In this document: positions 1 through 10,098 of the stretch, piece by piece
How positions within the stretch are numbered: position 1 is the first letter of the stretch
Layout: each line of letters begins with the position of its first letter
NCBI RefSeq assembly: GCF_028748065.1
Contig: NZ_CP118166.1
Coordinates: forward strand, 945,501-1,009,500
DNA length: 64,000 bases
From: Hyphococcus flavus
GTDB lineage: Bacteria > Pseudomonadota > Alphaproteobacteria > Caulobacterales > Parvularculaceae
Direction: 5' to 3'
Translations under genes and position numbers: made by a program
Notes under the pieces: generated by a model
What the model was told of the DNA's origin: nothing
What the model saw: the letters and a program-made list of their open reading frames with translations, nothing else
The model's database searches: none

Positions 1-36
1 TCATAGGGCGGCCAGGATCAAACCAACTTCACCAGC

Positions 37-3000
37 CTAACCAAATACGAAATCGTCTTCGTGGAGATCTGTGACGAGAACATTCTGAAGAATGATGAGA
101 TCGCCATTGCCGAAGTCGATAGTCGTGTCAGTTCCGTCATCTGTCGCCGCCGCCATCACTTCGGCGAAGGTGTCGAAGTCCGTACCGAAATTGTTCAGCT
201 GAATAACGTCTTCCGTGCCCATACCCGCCGTAAAGTCGGTGATCACATCAATGTCATTACCAAGATTGAACAGAAACGTATCGTCGCCGCCGCCGCCAGT
301 GACCAGGTCGTTCTGGCCACCACCGAACAGCGTGTCATTACCGAGCCCGCCATCGACAAAGTCATTGTCCGCCGCACCGGAGACGATATCGTCGTCATCG
401 CCGCCATTCAGCGTATCGACGCCCTTCGCCCCGAAGATCGTATCGTTGCCCGCGCCGCCGGAAACAGAGTCGTTGTTGCCGCCGCCGGCTAATTCGTCGG
501 CGCCGGCGCCGCCATCGAGAATATCGTTGTTTACGCCGCCTGACAGGAAGTCGGAATCATCGCCGCCCGCAAGCTCGTCATTTCCGGAGCCGCCGAAGAT
601 CGTATCGAGGCCAGTTCCGCCATCGATTGTATCGTCGCCTGCCGCACCGACCAGCGAGTCGTTGTCAGCGCCGCCGTTGAGTGCGTCGTTGCCGTCCTCG
701 CCGTTGATCGCATCATCGCCGTCATTGCCGTTCAGTACGTCGCCGTCATCGCCACCGAGCAGCGTATCGTTTCCAATCCCACCGTCCAGCAAGTCGATGC
801 CTGTTCCGCCTTCGAGGCTGTCATTGTCAGCGCCGCCCACGAGCGTGTCAGCACCGGCGTCGCCAAAGAGAGTGTCTTCGCCGGCGTCCCCGGACAGAGA
901 GTCGTTCTGGCCGCCACCGAACAATTGATCGTCGCCGTCACCACCATTGATGACGTCGTTGTCCGCCGCGCCGGAGACGATGTCGTCATCACTGCCGCCA
1001 TCTAGCGTGTCAGAACCTTTCGCGCCGAAGATTGTATCGTTTCCAAGGCCACCGAAAATGGAGTCATTGTTGCCGCCGCCGGCAAGCTCGTCATCGCCGT
1101 CACCGCCGTCGAGGACATCGTTGTTGACCCCGCCAGACAGGAAGTCGACGCCGGCTCCGCCGGAAAGCATATCGTTCCCCGACCCGCCGAAAATCGTATC
1201 AAGACCGTCGCCGCCGTTGACCGTATCGTCGCCCGTCGAGCCAACCAGCGAGTCATTATCTGCGCCGCCGTCGAGACTGTCGTCGCCAGCCCCGCCATTA
1301 GCAGCGTCATCGCCGAGACCGCCCACAATCGTGTCGCGGCTGTCGCCGCCAATCATGGTGTCATTACCGTCAAGGCCGTCGAGGCGCTCAGCGAAGTCTG
1401 TTCCAACAAGGCTGTCATTGCCAGCCCCGCCAGCGATCAGCGCCAGCTCTACGGCGCCGATATCTAGATCCGTATTCGCAATCCGTCCCGCGCCGCGTCC
1501 GTCAACTGGCAACGGCTCGCCTGCATCCATATCTCCATCGAGATCAAGCAAGTCCGACGGCATCAATCCTATTTCACCACCGCCCCAAGCCGGGCCAGCA
1601 AAATTAATCATCGCCGTCAGCAGGGGCCCGCCATTATCGCGTAGACGTCCGCTCGTTATGCCCGTGTAGAAATTCGAGATCGTCTCATTAAATACCGATG
1701 CGACATCAGTCGTATAAATGTCATAGGCGCCCGCCAACCCTGACTGGCCAAAGATGTTGCCTCCAGATGAGTAAAACGAACTTCCGCCGCCTGTGTGCAC
1801 ATCGTCATCTGCATCGTCGCTATCGTTACCAGAAAAAATTGTATTCGCCGCGTAACCGTATGACGATGCCCCATACAGCCTCCATGCGCCGCCCGGATCT
1901 TCTGCATAATTACCTGTGAAAGTGCTGTTATAGACGAACAGCTGCCCACCGCGCTGAGATAAGCCGCCACCGCCCTCAAATGCATCATTTCCGTAGAAAG
2001 TAGAATTGGTAATCGTTCTGACGCCCGCACCCGCCAGATCGATCCCGCCGCCGGTATCGCTGGCATGGTTGCCTGCGAATAAGGTGTTGGCGATATCGAC
2101 ATTGTTATTGTTCAGCGCTAGCGCGCCGCCGTCGCCGGCTGCGTTGTTTTGAACAAATGATGATTCAGCGATTTGGCCGTCCGTGCCTTCTAAATAGACC
2201 GCGCCGCCCCGGCCGCCCTCCGACGAGTTTCCGGTAAAGGTCGAGTTGGTTATCGAGGAACCCTCAGCGCCTTCCTGAAAGATTGCGCCGCCGTCAAGCG
2301 AACTGACATTTCCCGTGAATGTTGAATTGGCGACGCTAACCGTCGCACCGCTCGCACCTGTATGAATTGCGCCGCCACTGCCGGTCGTCGTGTTGTTTAC
2401 GAAGGAACTGCCGTCAATAGCAATACTCGTACCCTCACCGCCATATATGGCGCCGCCGTCGTTCGCGCTGTTTCCATAAAAATAGGAATTCACGATGGAA
2501 ACGTCAGAATAATACCCAGCGTTTATCGCGCCGCCAAACTCGGCGCCATTACCAAGGAATTGCATGTCCGAGATAGAAGCAACGCTGCCGCCGCTTAGCT
2601 GGATAGCTGAGTCACCGAAATTTTCGAACGTCGAATTTGAAATAGTCAAATTCGTATCGGCGCCAGTGCTTATCCCCTGGCCGTTTCCAGACGCGCTATA
2701 GAAGTTGACGCCATCAATAATAACATCTTGCGCGTCCTCGCCACTGCCGCCACCCAAATATAGCGCCGTAGTTGAGTCATGAAGCTCTATGGTTATGTCA
2801 GCAGACCCATCATTATCGATATCGCCGTCAATAGTGAAGTTGTCCTGATCGGCAGCCGGTAACGATCCGAACTCCGCACCGGTCCGAATCGTTGCGCCGG
2901 AAAGCCCTGCATCAAACTCGATCGTATCGCCACTTTGCGCAAGCGATAGAGCTTCAATCAAGGAAAGACCGTCGCCATCCGCCATCTCCGCGGCAAGGTC

Positions 3001-6000
3001 GCCGCCATCATACCCGTCACCAGCGGCGCCCGCGTCATTAGCGGTTGTCACCACAAGCGTCTGCACCGGCGCCGCCTCAAACGCACCGGAGTCTGTTGTT
3101 CCATTCTGAACACGGTCTTCACCGCGCGCATCAATGGGTAAATCTTCGCCTGTCAGGGAGTCGTTATCGAGATCGAATTCATCAGTAGGCAGATTGTCGT
3201 TATCGCCCGCATCAGCCGCAACACCGGCGGCATTAATCGCAACCGTATCAACCGGCCCGCCATTATCACTCAACTCTCCTGCAATGCGGCCCTCGCCGAA
3301 ATCTACAAGTTCGTCGAAAATCTGCTCAAGGTCAGCTTCGAAAACGTCTCCTTCGCTGGCGACCCCGGACTGATCGAAAACATTGCCGCCGAGACTGTTG
3401 ATGGTGGACGCATCACCCGCATAGACAGTGTTACGACCTTCGGACCCAGTATTGCCGGCCACAATAGAGTTGCCGATATTGACGGTCGCAAGGCCCTCTG
3501 CATTGACCGCTCCACCTGCGCCGCTGCCGTTAGTCGTGTTGCCCGTGAACGTGCTGTTGTAGAGATTCAGGGTCGCCAGATCTTCGACATTGATGGCGCC
3601 GCCTTCACCGCTCGCCTGATTGTCGTAGAAGGTAGCATTCGTAAACGTGGCGTTCGTTGTCCCTGCAATTCTCGCAGCGCCGCCGTCACCGGATCCCTCA
3701 TTGCCGCTGAACGTAGAGTTTGCAACATCCAGCCCGGTCGCATTGTAGGCGAATAGTCCGCCAGCGCCGCTGTCAGTCGTATTATCTGCAAAAGTCGAAT
3801 TAATAATTGTGTTGTCGCTGTTTTGGTTGGAATAAAGCCCACCCCCATAACCGCCTGCGTAATTTTGACTGATCAAAGTATTAAGTATCGTCAGGTCGCC
3901 GCTCTGGTTGAAGATGCCGCCGCCACTGTTGGCGTTATTACCAACAATAAATGCACCGTCAAAGACCGCGCTACCTTCCACAAAGACACCGCCGCCAGCA
4001 AAGCCTGTTGATGTATTGGACGCAATTGCAGAACTTGCATTTACGGTAAGGTTGCCGCCGCTCATGACGCCGCCGCCCGTATTTGCTTCATTCATATAGA
4101 TGAAAGAGCCTTCGGTAATTGTCGTCGTGCCGCGCGAATAAACACCGCCGCCATTGTTGGCTTCATTATTCGTAATCTCGGAATTTGAGATATAGATCGT
4201 CGCCGAGGTCGCGATCGTCATAATGCCGCCGCCATACAGCGCAGCCGAGTTATTGGATACAGTTGAATCTATCAGGTTGAGCGTGGAAATACTGCCGACG
4301 GATATGCCGCCGCCGCCGCCTTCCGACGAAATGGTGTTGCCTGATATGGTGCTGTTCTGAATAGTAACTGTGGCGTCGGTTTCAATGCGAACGCCCGCTC
4401 CGTCGGAGCCTCCAACAAGGCCGCCCGTAATCACCAACCCGTCGATAGTGACGTCGTTCGGGTTTGATTCATCGCCGCTAGCCACACGCAGAACGCGGCT
4501 TCCCGCATTACCATCAATAGTGATGTCTTCATTGCCGTCATCGTTCAGGTCGCCGTCGAGGGTAATGCTGTTCGAAATCGTCAATTGCGTTCCGGCGAGC
4601 GTGATCGTGCCGCCGGAAAGCGCGTTGTCAAAAGTGACAGTGTCGCCATCCTGCGCCAGGGCAAGCGCTTCGCGTAAAGAAAGCCCGCCGCCGTCCGCTT
4701 CTTCCTCCGCAAGCGTCCCGCCGCCGAAATCATCGTCCCCGCCGTCAAGAAGTGTGTCGACCACAAACGTCTGGGGCATTTCCACCGCGCCAAGATCGAT
4801 GTCGCCGCCTGATACCCGCGCAACACCACGTGCATCCTGTACGTCCGGGTCGCCCGGCAAACCGGGTGCGGGCAAATAACCGGCGTCACCTGCATCGACC
4901 GCAATACCGGATGTATTGAGCGCGACCGTCTGCACATTGCCGCCATTGTCAGCGAGCAGTCCTGAATTTATGCCAGTATCCGGATTGGCGCCGACATCGC
5001 GGAATACATCATCCAAGGTATAAGAATTTCCAGAGCCGAGATAAATCTCGGCGCCGCTAGAGTTGACTGTCTCGATACCCGACAACGTTGAACCCAATAT
5101 GTTCCCGCCATAAAACGAAACGGTTTGCGAACCGATGGCGAAGCCTATTATATCTCTTCCAGAAAATACCTCGTTGCCCGCCAGAATTGAGTTCGAAATA
5201 TCCGCCTCGATGGTAGTGGTCATGAATAATGCGCCGCCATAGTCGGCGGAATTCCCCGTAATTGTAGTCTGCAAAAGGCTGACATCACCGGAAGTCCAAA
5301 TCGCACCTCCATGCTCACCCGTATTGCCGGAAAATGTTACATTCGCAAAAGTCGCGCTTGTTGCGTTAGTATATACCCCGCCGCCATTGCCCAGAGTGTA
5401 ATTGTCGTAAAATGTTGAGTTAACGACACTTACAACGCCGCCGCCTATGTTAAGGCCGGCTGCGTTAGAGCTGCTGATGTTGCTGGCGATCGTCGTACCC
5501 GAAATGTTCAGAGCGCCATCACCTACATTGGCGCCACCGCCAGTACCACCAACATTACCTAGTATTAGCGAATTAGTAATCGTGACGTCGCTGGTGTTTC
5601 GCGCATCAAACCCGCCGCCCGTATAATTCGTCTGATTACTTTGAATTAGAGAATTGCTGACGATCACGGTTGCATTGTCGGCATAAATCCCGCCGCCTTT
5701 GCCTCCTTCACCGCCGGACGAAGACGTTACGTTGCCAGATACGGATGAATTATAAAGTGCAAGAGAACCTCCAGTTCCGACACTTATGCCGGCGCCGTCG
5801 TCACCCGAGGCAAAACCGCCTGTAATGACTAATCCTTCAAGAGTGATTTCGGCGCCGGGCGAGACAAGAAATACCTGCACATTGTCAGCATCAAACGGGT
5901 CAATCTGAATGTCAGAGATGGTATTGCCCCACGCATCCGTCGTAGTTGCATCATCGCCCTCTGCGTCGCCCGAAATGGTAATGTCAGCTGCGCTGTCGTT

Positions 6001-8853
6001 ATCTATATCTCCATCAACGGTGATGTTGCCCGACAACACAAGCGAACCTCCGGAGAGGTTGATCGTCCCGCCTGAAATAGACGCATCAAACGTGATCGTG
6101 TCGCCGTTTTCTGCAAAAGCGATTGCCTCGCGCAGCGATGTTTCACCGTCAAGGGAATCGACAACATCGTCGAGCGTGGTGACGATCAGCGAGCCCGCCT
6201 CAACCTGGTCAAGCTGGATTTCGTAGGCACCGACATCAGGTGTCAATGGGACGCCGTCAATATCAACGTCACGGTCGAAACCCGCACCGCGAGCATCGAA
6301 CGGAATGTCTTCGGCCGTGTCGCCGTCATTATCCATGTCGGTGACATCGGCTGGGAGCGCTCCATTGCCCGCCTCTAGCGCTGGGTTAAAGTCAGAGGGC
6401 TTCAGCGCGAATGTCTGAACGACACCGCCATTATCGCCGAGATAGCCTGTATCCAGCACGTCAAGATGATCGACGCCCGTTATGCTGTACTCACCGGCGG
6501 AATTGCTCTGTGTAAAGATGTTGACGCCGCTGTAATTTACGCTGCCGCCTTCGTTCAGCAAGTCAGCGCCCGGCGTTCCTGTTTGGCCGGTATTATGCGA
6601 GTTGTTAACGAAAATGGAATTGGAAACGCTCAGTGACCCGCTGCTGTAAACGCCTCCGCCGGCGCTGAATAACGCCTGGTTGCCCGCGATGGTGCCGTGA
6701 TAGAGAGACAGCGTACCCGGATTGTGGATGGCGCCGCCATAGTTGAGGGCGAAATTATTCCCGAAGCTTGTATTTACCAGTGTAGCATAGCCGAGATTGA
6801 ACAGGCCGCCCCCAGTTCCGTTTGAAGAGTTTGCGCTAAGGGTCGAATTGACAACGGTCAGATCACCGCCGTTCCAGATGCCGCCGCCAGCCGCCGCACT
6901 GTTGCCCGTGATGGAACTGTTGGTGATGGCCAGCACGATGCCTGCGCCCGCGTCGACCGTTACGCCGCCGCCATCGACGCCGGAATTGCCGCCCTCGATG
7001 TTAAGCGCGTGCAGGGAAGATGTTCCGCCGCTGGTGAAATGAATAACGCGGCCAATACCGAGCGCATCGAGAGTAATGTCCGCCGCGCCGTCGCCGTCTG
7101 TGTCGCCGTCAATATGAGCGCCTTGCGTTAGCGTTAGCGCGCCTTCGGTTAGGGATATTGTCCCGCCAGCAAGTGATGCATCGAACTCAAAACTGTTGCC
7201 GTCAGCGGCCAGCGCCAGCGCCTCGCGCAAGGAAAGCCCGTTCCCGTCGGCTGTTTCAGCCGCAAGATCGCCACCGTCGAAGGTTTCGTCGTCGAGTGTT
7301 GTGACGGTAAATACAATCTCTGACGGCTGCGCTTCGAGCGCGCCAATATCAGGACCTGCATTTGAAGAACGGCTGAACCCGACGCCGCGCGCGTCAACCG
7401 GCAGATCTTCTGTGGTGTTGGCGTCATTATCGAGATCAAGCGTATCGGCGGGTAGCAATCCGCTGGCGCCGTCAATCGCGGGATTGAGAGCGTTGCCATT
7501 TAGCGCAACAGTCTGAACCCCACCGCCATTGTCTGCAAGCTGACCGGATAAGACTCCGGTTTCCGGATTTGCAATAACTAAATCAAAAACATCTTGCAGC
7601 GTTGTTGTTCCCACAGTGGAACCGCCGTTCCAGATGTCCGTGCCTAAAATGTTATTGCCCGTCAGCGTCTGTCCGGAAGCAGTGGATAAATCAAACCCAT
7701 TCTCTCCAGCCGCATTGCCGCTAACGATGGAGTCCGTGATGGTAAGGGCCGCCGCGTTGTCGTTGTTCACGATACCACCGCCATCATTGCCGGCGTAATT
7801 TCCGGTAACCGTCGAATGGGTTACGGTTACAACGTTAGATGCCGACCCGACAAACAGTCCACCGCCTTGAACGCCGGCCTCATTGCCAACGATTGTAGTG
7901 TTGATAAAGCTGGCGCTTGCACCGTAGTTGTTAAAAACACCGCCGCCATGCATACCAGCCGTATTTCCGGAGATCGTCGCCCCCACAACAAGCAGTGTTC
8001 CATTATCGCTATAAATACCGCCGCCTGAACCGAAGGTTGCGGTATTGCCGGCAACGGTTGACTCTATGAGTGCAAGATCGCCACCCGTGCCTAATGAAAT
8101 CGCACCTCCACTGACTGAAATATTACCATCAAATACAGAGTCGGAGATGGTCGCTTCGCTTTCCACCCTGACAGCGCCACCAGATGTGGTTCCCGTGTTA
8201 TTGTAAAAACTCCCATTTTCGATAACGGTCGTCGAATTGGGACCACTGAAGATGGCGCCGCCGCTCATGCTGGACGTATTTTGGAAAAATAGCGTATCTG
8301 CAACGTAGAGGCTTGCCTCGCCGACAATTACGCCTCCGCCTATCAGCGTTGTCACATTACCGGAAATCGCAGAATTATAAATTCTGGCGGTCGATCCATC
8401 GTTTACAAGGACGCCGCCGCCGGCGATGCTGCTCGCGAATCCACCGGTAATGACAAGCCCATCTAGCGTAACGTCCGATCCGACGCTATCGATCAAAATT
8501 ACTCGAGTGTTGTCAGAATAATTTGTATTCGTTCCGGCATTGGTGATCGTGTTTCCGTTAGCATCCAATGCGGTCGCGTCATCGCCGTTTCTATCTCCGC
8601 TGATCGTTATATCAGCAATGTTATCACCATTCACATCGCCGTCGATCGTTACCGTGTTGCTGATGACGAGTTGGCCATGCTGAAGATAAGAAATTCCGCC
8701 CGCCAGCGATCCATCAAACTCAATCGTGTCGCCGCTATGCGCGAGCGCCAACGCCTCACGAAGGGAAAGCCCATTCCCGTCATTGGTTTCGTCTGTGAGA
8801 TTGCCTGAATTGAACGCTTCATCGTCAAGCGTCGTTACGGTCAGCGTCGCCAT
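37..8853 (-). CDS. Giant secreted beta-helix/RTX repeat protein
   Basis: A 2938-residue predicted secreted surface or extracellular protein. Five tandem modules start near residues 1, 515, 888, 1363 and 1931. Each opens with a CSLREA-like signature (LSLREALALA, with TSLREA in module 3 and LSLIEA in module 5), continues with right-handed beta-helix repeats (NSTFSGN, GGGIYNN-like turns), and most close with a DARG...DIGAxE motif. From about residue 2470 come RTX nonapeptides of the GGxGxDxLx type that bind calcium and fold outside the cell. The last 75 residues (FLFNLGNDIDVITDF onward) look like a type I secretion C-terminal region. There is no N-terminal signal peptide, as expected for type I cargo. 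The ATG follows GGGAGAGG. The cargo function (adhesin, matrix protein or S-layer-like) is not visible; no catalytic domain was recognised. The secretion genes at 27242-31843 are the likely exporter by inference. Confidence 0.93.
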   Translation of the reverse strand: MATLTVTTLDDEAFNSGNLTDETNDGNGLSLREALALAHSGDTIEFDGSLAGGISYLQHGQLVISNTVTIDGDVNGDNIADITISGDRNGDDATALDANGNTITNAGTNTNYSDNTRVILIDSVGSDVTLDGLVITGGFASSIAGGGVLVNDGSTARIYNSAISGNVTTLIGGGVIVGEASLYVADTLFFQNTSSMSGGAIFSGPNSTTVIENGSFYNNTGTTSGGAVRVESEATISDSVFDGNISVSGGAISLGTGGDLALIESTVAGNTATFGSGGGIYSDNGTLLVVGATISGNTAGMHGGGVFNNYGASASFINTTIVGNEAGVQGGGLFVGSASNVVTVTHSTVTGNYAGNDGGGIVNNDNAAALTITDSIVSGNAAGENGFDLSTASGQTLTGNNILGTDIWNGGSTVGTTTLQDVFDLVIANPETGVLSGQLADNGGGVQTVALNGNALNPAIDGASGLLPADTLDLDNDANTTEDLPVDARGVGFSRSSNAGPDIGALEAQPSEIVFTVTTLDDETFDGGDLAAETADGNGLSLREALALAADGNSFEFDASLAGGTISLTEGALTLTQGAHIDGDTDGDGAADITLDALGIGRVIHFTSGGTSSLHALNIEGGNSGVDGGGVTVDAGAGIVLAITNSSITGNSAAAGGGIWNGGDLTVVNSTLSANSSNGTGGGLFNLGYATLVNTSFGNNFALNYGGAIHNPGTLSLYHGTIAGNQALFSAGGGVYSSGSLSVSNSIFVNNSHNTGQTGTPGADLLNEGGSVNYSGVNIFTQSNSAGEYSITGVDHLDVLDTGYLGDNGGVVQTFALKPSDFNPALEAGNGALPADVTDMDNDGDTAEDIPFDARGAGFDRDVDIDGVPLTPDVGAYEIQLDQVEAGSLIVTTLDDVVDSLDGETSLREAIAFAENGDTITFDASISGGTINLSGGSLVLSGNITVDGDIDNDSAADITISGDAEGDDATTTDAWGNTISDIQIDPFDADNVQVFLVSPGAEITLEGLVITGGFASGDDGAGISVGTGGSLALYNSSVSGNVTSSSGGEGGKGGGIYADNATVIVSNSLIQSNQTNYTGGGFDARNTSDVTITNSLILGNVGGTGGGANVGDGALNISGTTIASNISSSNAAGLNIGGGVVSVVNSTFYDNYTLGNGGGVYTNATSATFANVTFSGNTGEHGGAIWTSGDVSLLQTTITGNSADYGGALFMTTTIEADISNSILAGNEVFSGRDIIGFAIGSQTVSFYGGNILGSTLSGIETVNSSGAEIYLGSGNSYTLDDVFRDVGANPDTGINSGLLADNGGNVQTVALNTSGIAVDAGDAGYLPAPGLPGDPDVQDARGVARVSGGDIDLGAVEMPQTFVVDTLLDGGDDDFGGGTLAEEEADGGGLSLREALALAQDGDTVTFDNALSGGTITLAGTQLTISNSITLDGDLNDDGNEDITIDGNAGSRVLRVASGDESNPNDVTIDGLVITGGLVGGSDGAGVRIETDATVTIQNSTISGNTISSEGGGGGISVGSISTLNLIDSTVSNNSAALYGGGIMTIATSATIYISNSEITNNEANNGGGVYSRGTTTITEGSFIYMNEANTGGGVMSGGNLTVNASSAIASNTSTGFAGGGVFVEGSAVFDGAFIVGNNANSGGGIFNQSGDLTILNTLISQNYAGGYGGGLYSNQNSDNTIINSTFADNTTDSGAGGLFAYNATGLDVANSTFSGNEGSGDGGAARIAGTTNATFTNATFYDNQASGEGGAINVEDLATLNLYNSTFTGNTTNGSGAGGAVNAEGLATVNIGNSIVAGNTGSEGRNTVYAGDASTINSLGGNVFDQSGVASEGDVFEADLEQIFDELVDFGEGRIAGELSDNGGPVDTVAINAAGVAADAGDNDNLPTDEFDLDNDSLTGEDLPIDARGEDRVQNGTTDSGAFEAAPVQTLVVTTANDAGAAGDGYDGGDLAAEMADGDGLSLIEALSLAQSGDTIEFDAGLSGATIRTGAEFGSLPAADQDNFTIDGDIDNDGSADITIELHDSTTALYLGGGSGEDAQDVIIDGVNFYSASGNGQGISTGADTNLTISNSTFENFGDSAIQLSGGSVASISDMQFLGNGAEFGGAINAGYYSDVSIVNSYFYGNSANDGGAIYGGEGTSIAIDGSSFVNNTTTGSGGAIHTGASGATVSVANSTFTGNVSSLDGGAIFQEGAEGSSITNSTFTGNSSEGGRGGAVYLEGTDGQIAESSFVQNNAAGDGGALALNNNNVDIANTLFAGNHASDTGGGIDLAGAGVRTITNSTFYGNDAFEGGGGLSQRGGQLFVYNSTFTGNYAEDPGGAWRLYGASSYGYAANTIFSGNDSDDADDDVHTGGGSSFYSSGGNIFGQSGLAGAYDIYTTDVASVFNETISNFYTGITSGRLRDNGGPLLTAMINFAGPAWGGGEIGLMPSDLLDLDGDMDAGEPLPVDGRGAGRIANTDLDIGAVELALIAGGAGNDSLVGTDFAERLDGLDGNDTMIGGDSRDTIVGGLGDDAANGGAGDDSLDGGADNDSLVGSTGDDTVNGGDGLDTIFGGSGNDMLSGGAGVDFLSGGVNNDVLDGGDGDDELAGGGNNDSIFGGLGNDTIFGAKGSDTLDGGSDDDIVSGAADNDVINGGDGDDQLFGGGQNDSLSGDAGEDTLFGDAGADTLVGGADNDSLEGGTGIDLLDGGIGNDTLLGGDDGDVLNGNDGDDAINGEDGNDALNGGADNDSLVGAAGDDTIDGGTGLDTIFGGSGNDELAGGDDSDFLSGGVNNDILDGGAGADELAGGGNNDSVSGGAGNDTIFGAKGVDTLNGGDDDDIVSGAADNDFVDGGLGNDTLFGGGQNDLVTGGGGDDTFLFNLGNDIDVITDFTAGMGTEDVIQLNNFGTDFDTFAEVMAAATDDGTDTTIDFGNGDLIILQNVLVTDLHEDDFVFG
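307..666 (-). repeat. RTX internal duplication, copy B (120 residues)
   Basis: This encodes residues 2730-2849 of the giant protein and is the partner of the block at 901-1260. The two copies are separated by 78 residues of ordinary nonapeptides. Both end in the same LFGGGQND unit, and the copy B end lies next to the type I C-terminal region. Confidence 0.85.
901..1260 (-). repeat. RTX internal duplication, copy A (120 residues)
   Basis: This encodes residues 2532-2651 of the giant protein. It aligns without gaps to the block at 307-666, with roughly 95 of 120 residues identical by hand count, including the shared off-consensus units FGAKG and SGAADND. This is more similar than independent nonapeptides would be, so I infer a segmental duplication inside the RTX domain. 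Confidence 0.85.
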
Positions 8854-9080
8854 GGCGCCTCTCCCTCTTCATCAGGACAGCCATTCAGGCGCCCCACCCC
8901 GCGCGAACTCGTCGTCCACGCCTCATATTCCCCAGTATTAAGAGAACATTAACGCAATAACGGGATTCCGCAATGCAATTACGACGCCGAAGAGAATGCG
9001 GCGTGGCAGCTCTTGCGATTGTTGCGGTGCGCTGCAAAAGTGCACGCAAAATTGATACGTAAACCAATGCATTAGACTAA

Positions 9081-9099
9081 AGGCGCATATTATGCGCCT
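9081..9099. promoter_or_regulatory. Perfect palindrome upstream of sulfotransferase gene
   Basis: AGGCGCAT-ATT-ATGCGCCT has 8-base arms and a 3-base spacer. It ends 24 bases before the proposed TTG start at 9124. It could be an operator or a 5' leader hairpin. The rest of the 270-base gap between the giant gene and this one shows no other clear element. Confidence 0.4.
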
Positions 9100-9123
9100 A
9101 CGCATTAACCACGGGGATCAACC

Positions 9124-9993
9124 TTGGCCAAACGAGCAAAAACAACACAGGAAAAGAAGTTCCACTTCATCTCTGGCCTGCCGCGTTCTGGATCAACATT
9201 GATGGGTGCGCTTTTGCGGCAAAATCCAAGATTTCACGCCGGGATGTCGAGTCCGGTTGCGAGCCTGATGGAAGGCGTCATCGCCCAGGTTTCCGCCGGC
9301 ACGGAACTATCCTCCATGGTTAATGAGGAACAGCGCGCCGCCATTATCCGCGGGCTGTTCGACACCTATTATCGCGACCGAAAAGAAGACGTGATTTTCG
9401 ACACGAACCGGGCGTGGACGGCGCAGCTACCGGCACTGATGAAACTCTTTCCAGAAGCGAAATTGATCTGCACCGTACGCAATGTCGCCTGGGTGATGGA
9501 TAGCCTGGAACGCCAATATCGCGGCAATATGTTTGAAAACACGCGACTGTTTAATACGCCTGCGGAGCGTTCAACAGTTTACACGCGACTTGAAGCGCTC
9601 GCCGGACCGAACAGGCTTGTGGGATTTGCCTGGCATGCATTGCAAGAAGCCGTCTGGAGCGAGTTCGCCGACCGTATCGTGATTGTCGATTATGATATTT
9701 TCAGCGCCCGCCCGGATGAAGTTATCGGACTTATCTATAAGTTCCTCGATGAAGAACCTTACGAGCATGACTTCGCCCATGTGGACTACGACGCGCCGGA
9801 ATTCGACACGCAACTCGGCGTCAAGGGCCTCCATAAAGTTCATGAGAAAGTCGAGCCGCGCCCGCGCAAATCAATTTTGCCGCCGGAATTGTTCGAACGT
9901 TATGCAAAGCTATCGTTCTGGTCCGGCCTCAAGGGTTCCAAGGTTTTTCGCATCGTGCCGCAGAAAACCGAAACCAAGGCGCCGGCGAATTGA
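9124..9993 (+). CDS. Sulfotransferase (PAPS-dependent)
   Basis: This is predicted to transfer sulfate from PAPS to a glycan or other acceptor. The N-terminal 5'-phosphosulfate loop SGLPRSGSTL is at residues 17-26. A 3'-phosphate site, VRNVAWVMDS, carries Arg119 and Ser127. At 289 residues it fits the Sulfotransferase_3 type. I accept the TTG start: GGGG lies 7-8 bases upstream, and the first in-frame ATG (residue 27) would remove the PAPS loop. It heads the surface-glycan locus on the plus strand and, with the second sulfotransferase at 14194, implies a sulfated product. The acceptor cannot be told from sequence. Confidence 0.88.
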   Translation: MAKRAKTTQEKKFHFISGLPRSGSTLMGALLRQNPRFHAGMSSPVASLMEGVIAQVSAGTELSSMVNEEQRAAIIRGLFDTYYRDRKEDVIFDTNRAWTAQLPALMKLFPEAKLICTVRNVAWVMDSLERQYRGNMFENTRLFNTPAERSTVYTRLEALAGPNRLVGFAWHALQEAVWSEFADRIVIVDYDIFSARPDEVIGLIYKFLDEEPYEHDFAHVDYDAPEFDTQLGVKGLHKVHEKVEPRPRKSILPPELFERYAKLSFWSGLKGSKVFRIVPQKTETKAPAN

Positions 9994-10098
9994 ACAAGCA
10001 AAACCTTTAGTGCCTATGGAACTAGCGTTCCTACGGGCGGCGCAACATGAAAAGAGTATTGCGCGTTGTTATAGCGTAATAACGGCTGGAATTTCCTG

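Noticed and set aside
1-36. Possible start of another minus-strand gene at the left edge
   Set aside because: Only a few codons could be present (an ATG at 2-4), too little to support any call.
300-1450. Direct-repeat array that looks CRISPR-like at a glance
   Set aside because: The 27-base periodicity is the RTX nonapeptide coding repeat. There are no unique spacers of constant length and no cas genes.
61-1669. Several long plus-strand frames over the RTX region (61-492, 215-928, 947-1669)
   Set aside because: They are antisense to the RTX repeats; their Ser/Pro-rich or Ile/Val-rich composition comes from the repeated Gly-Asp codons on the other strand.
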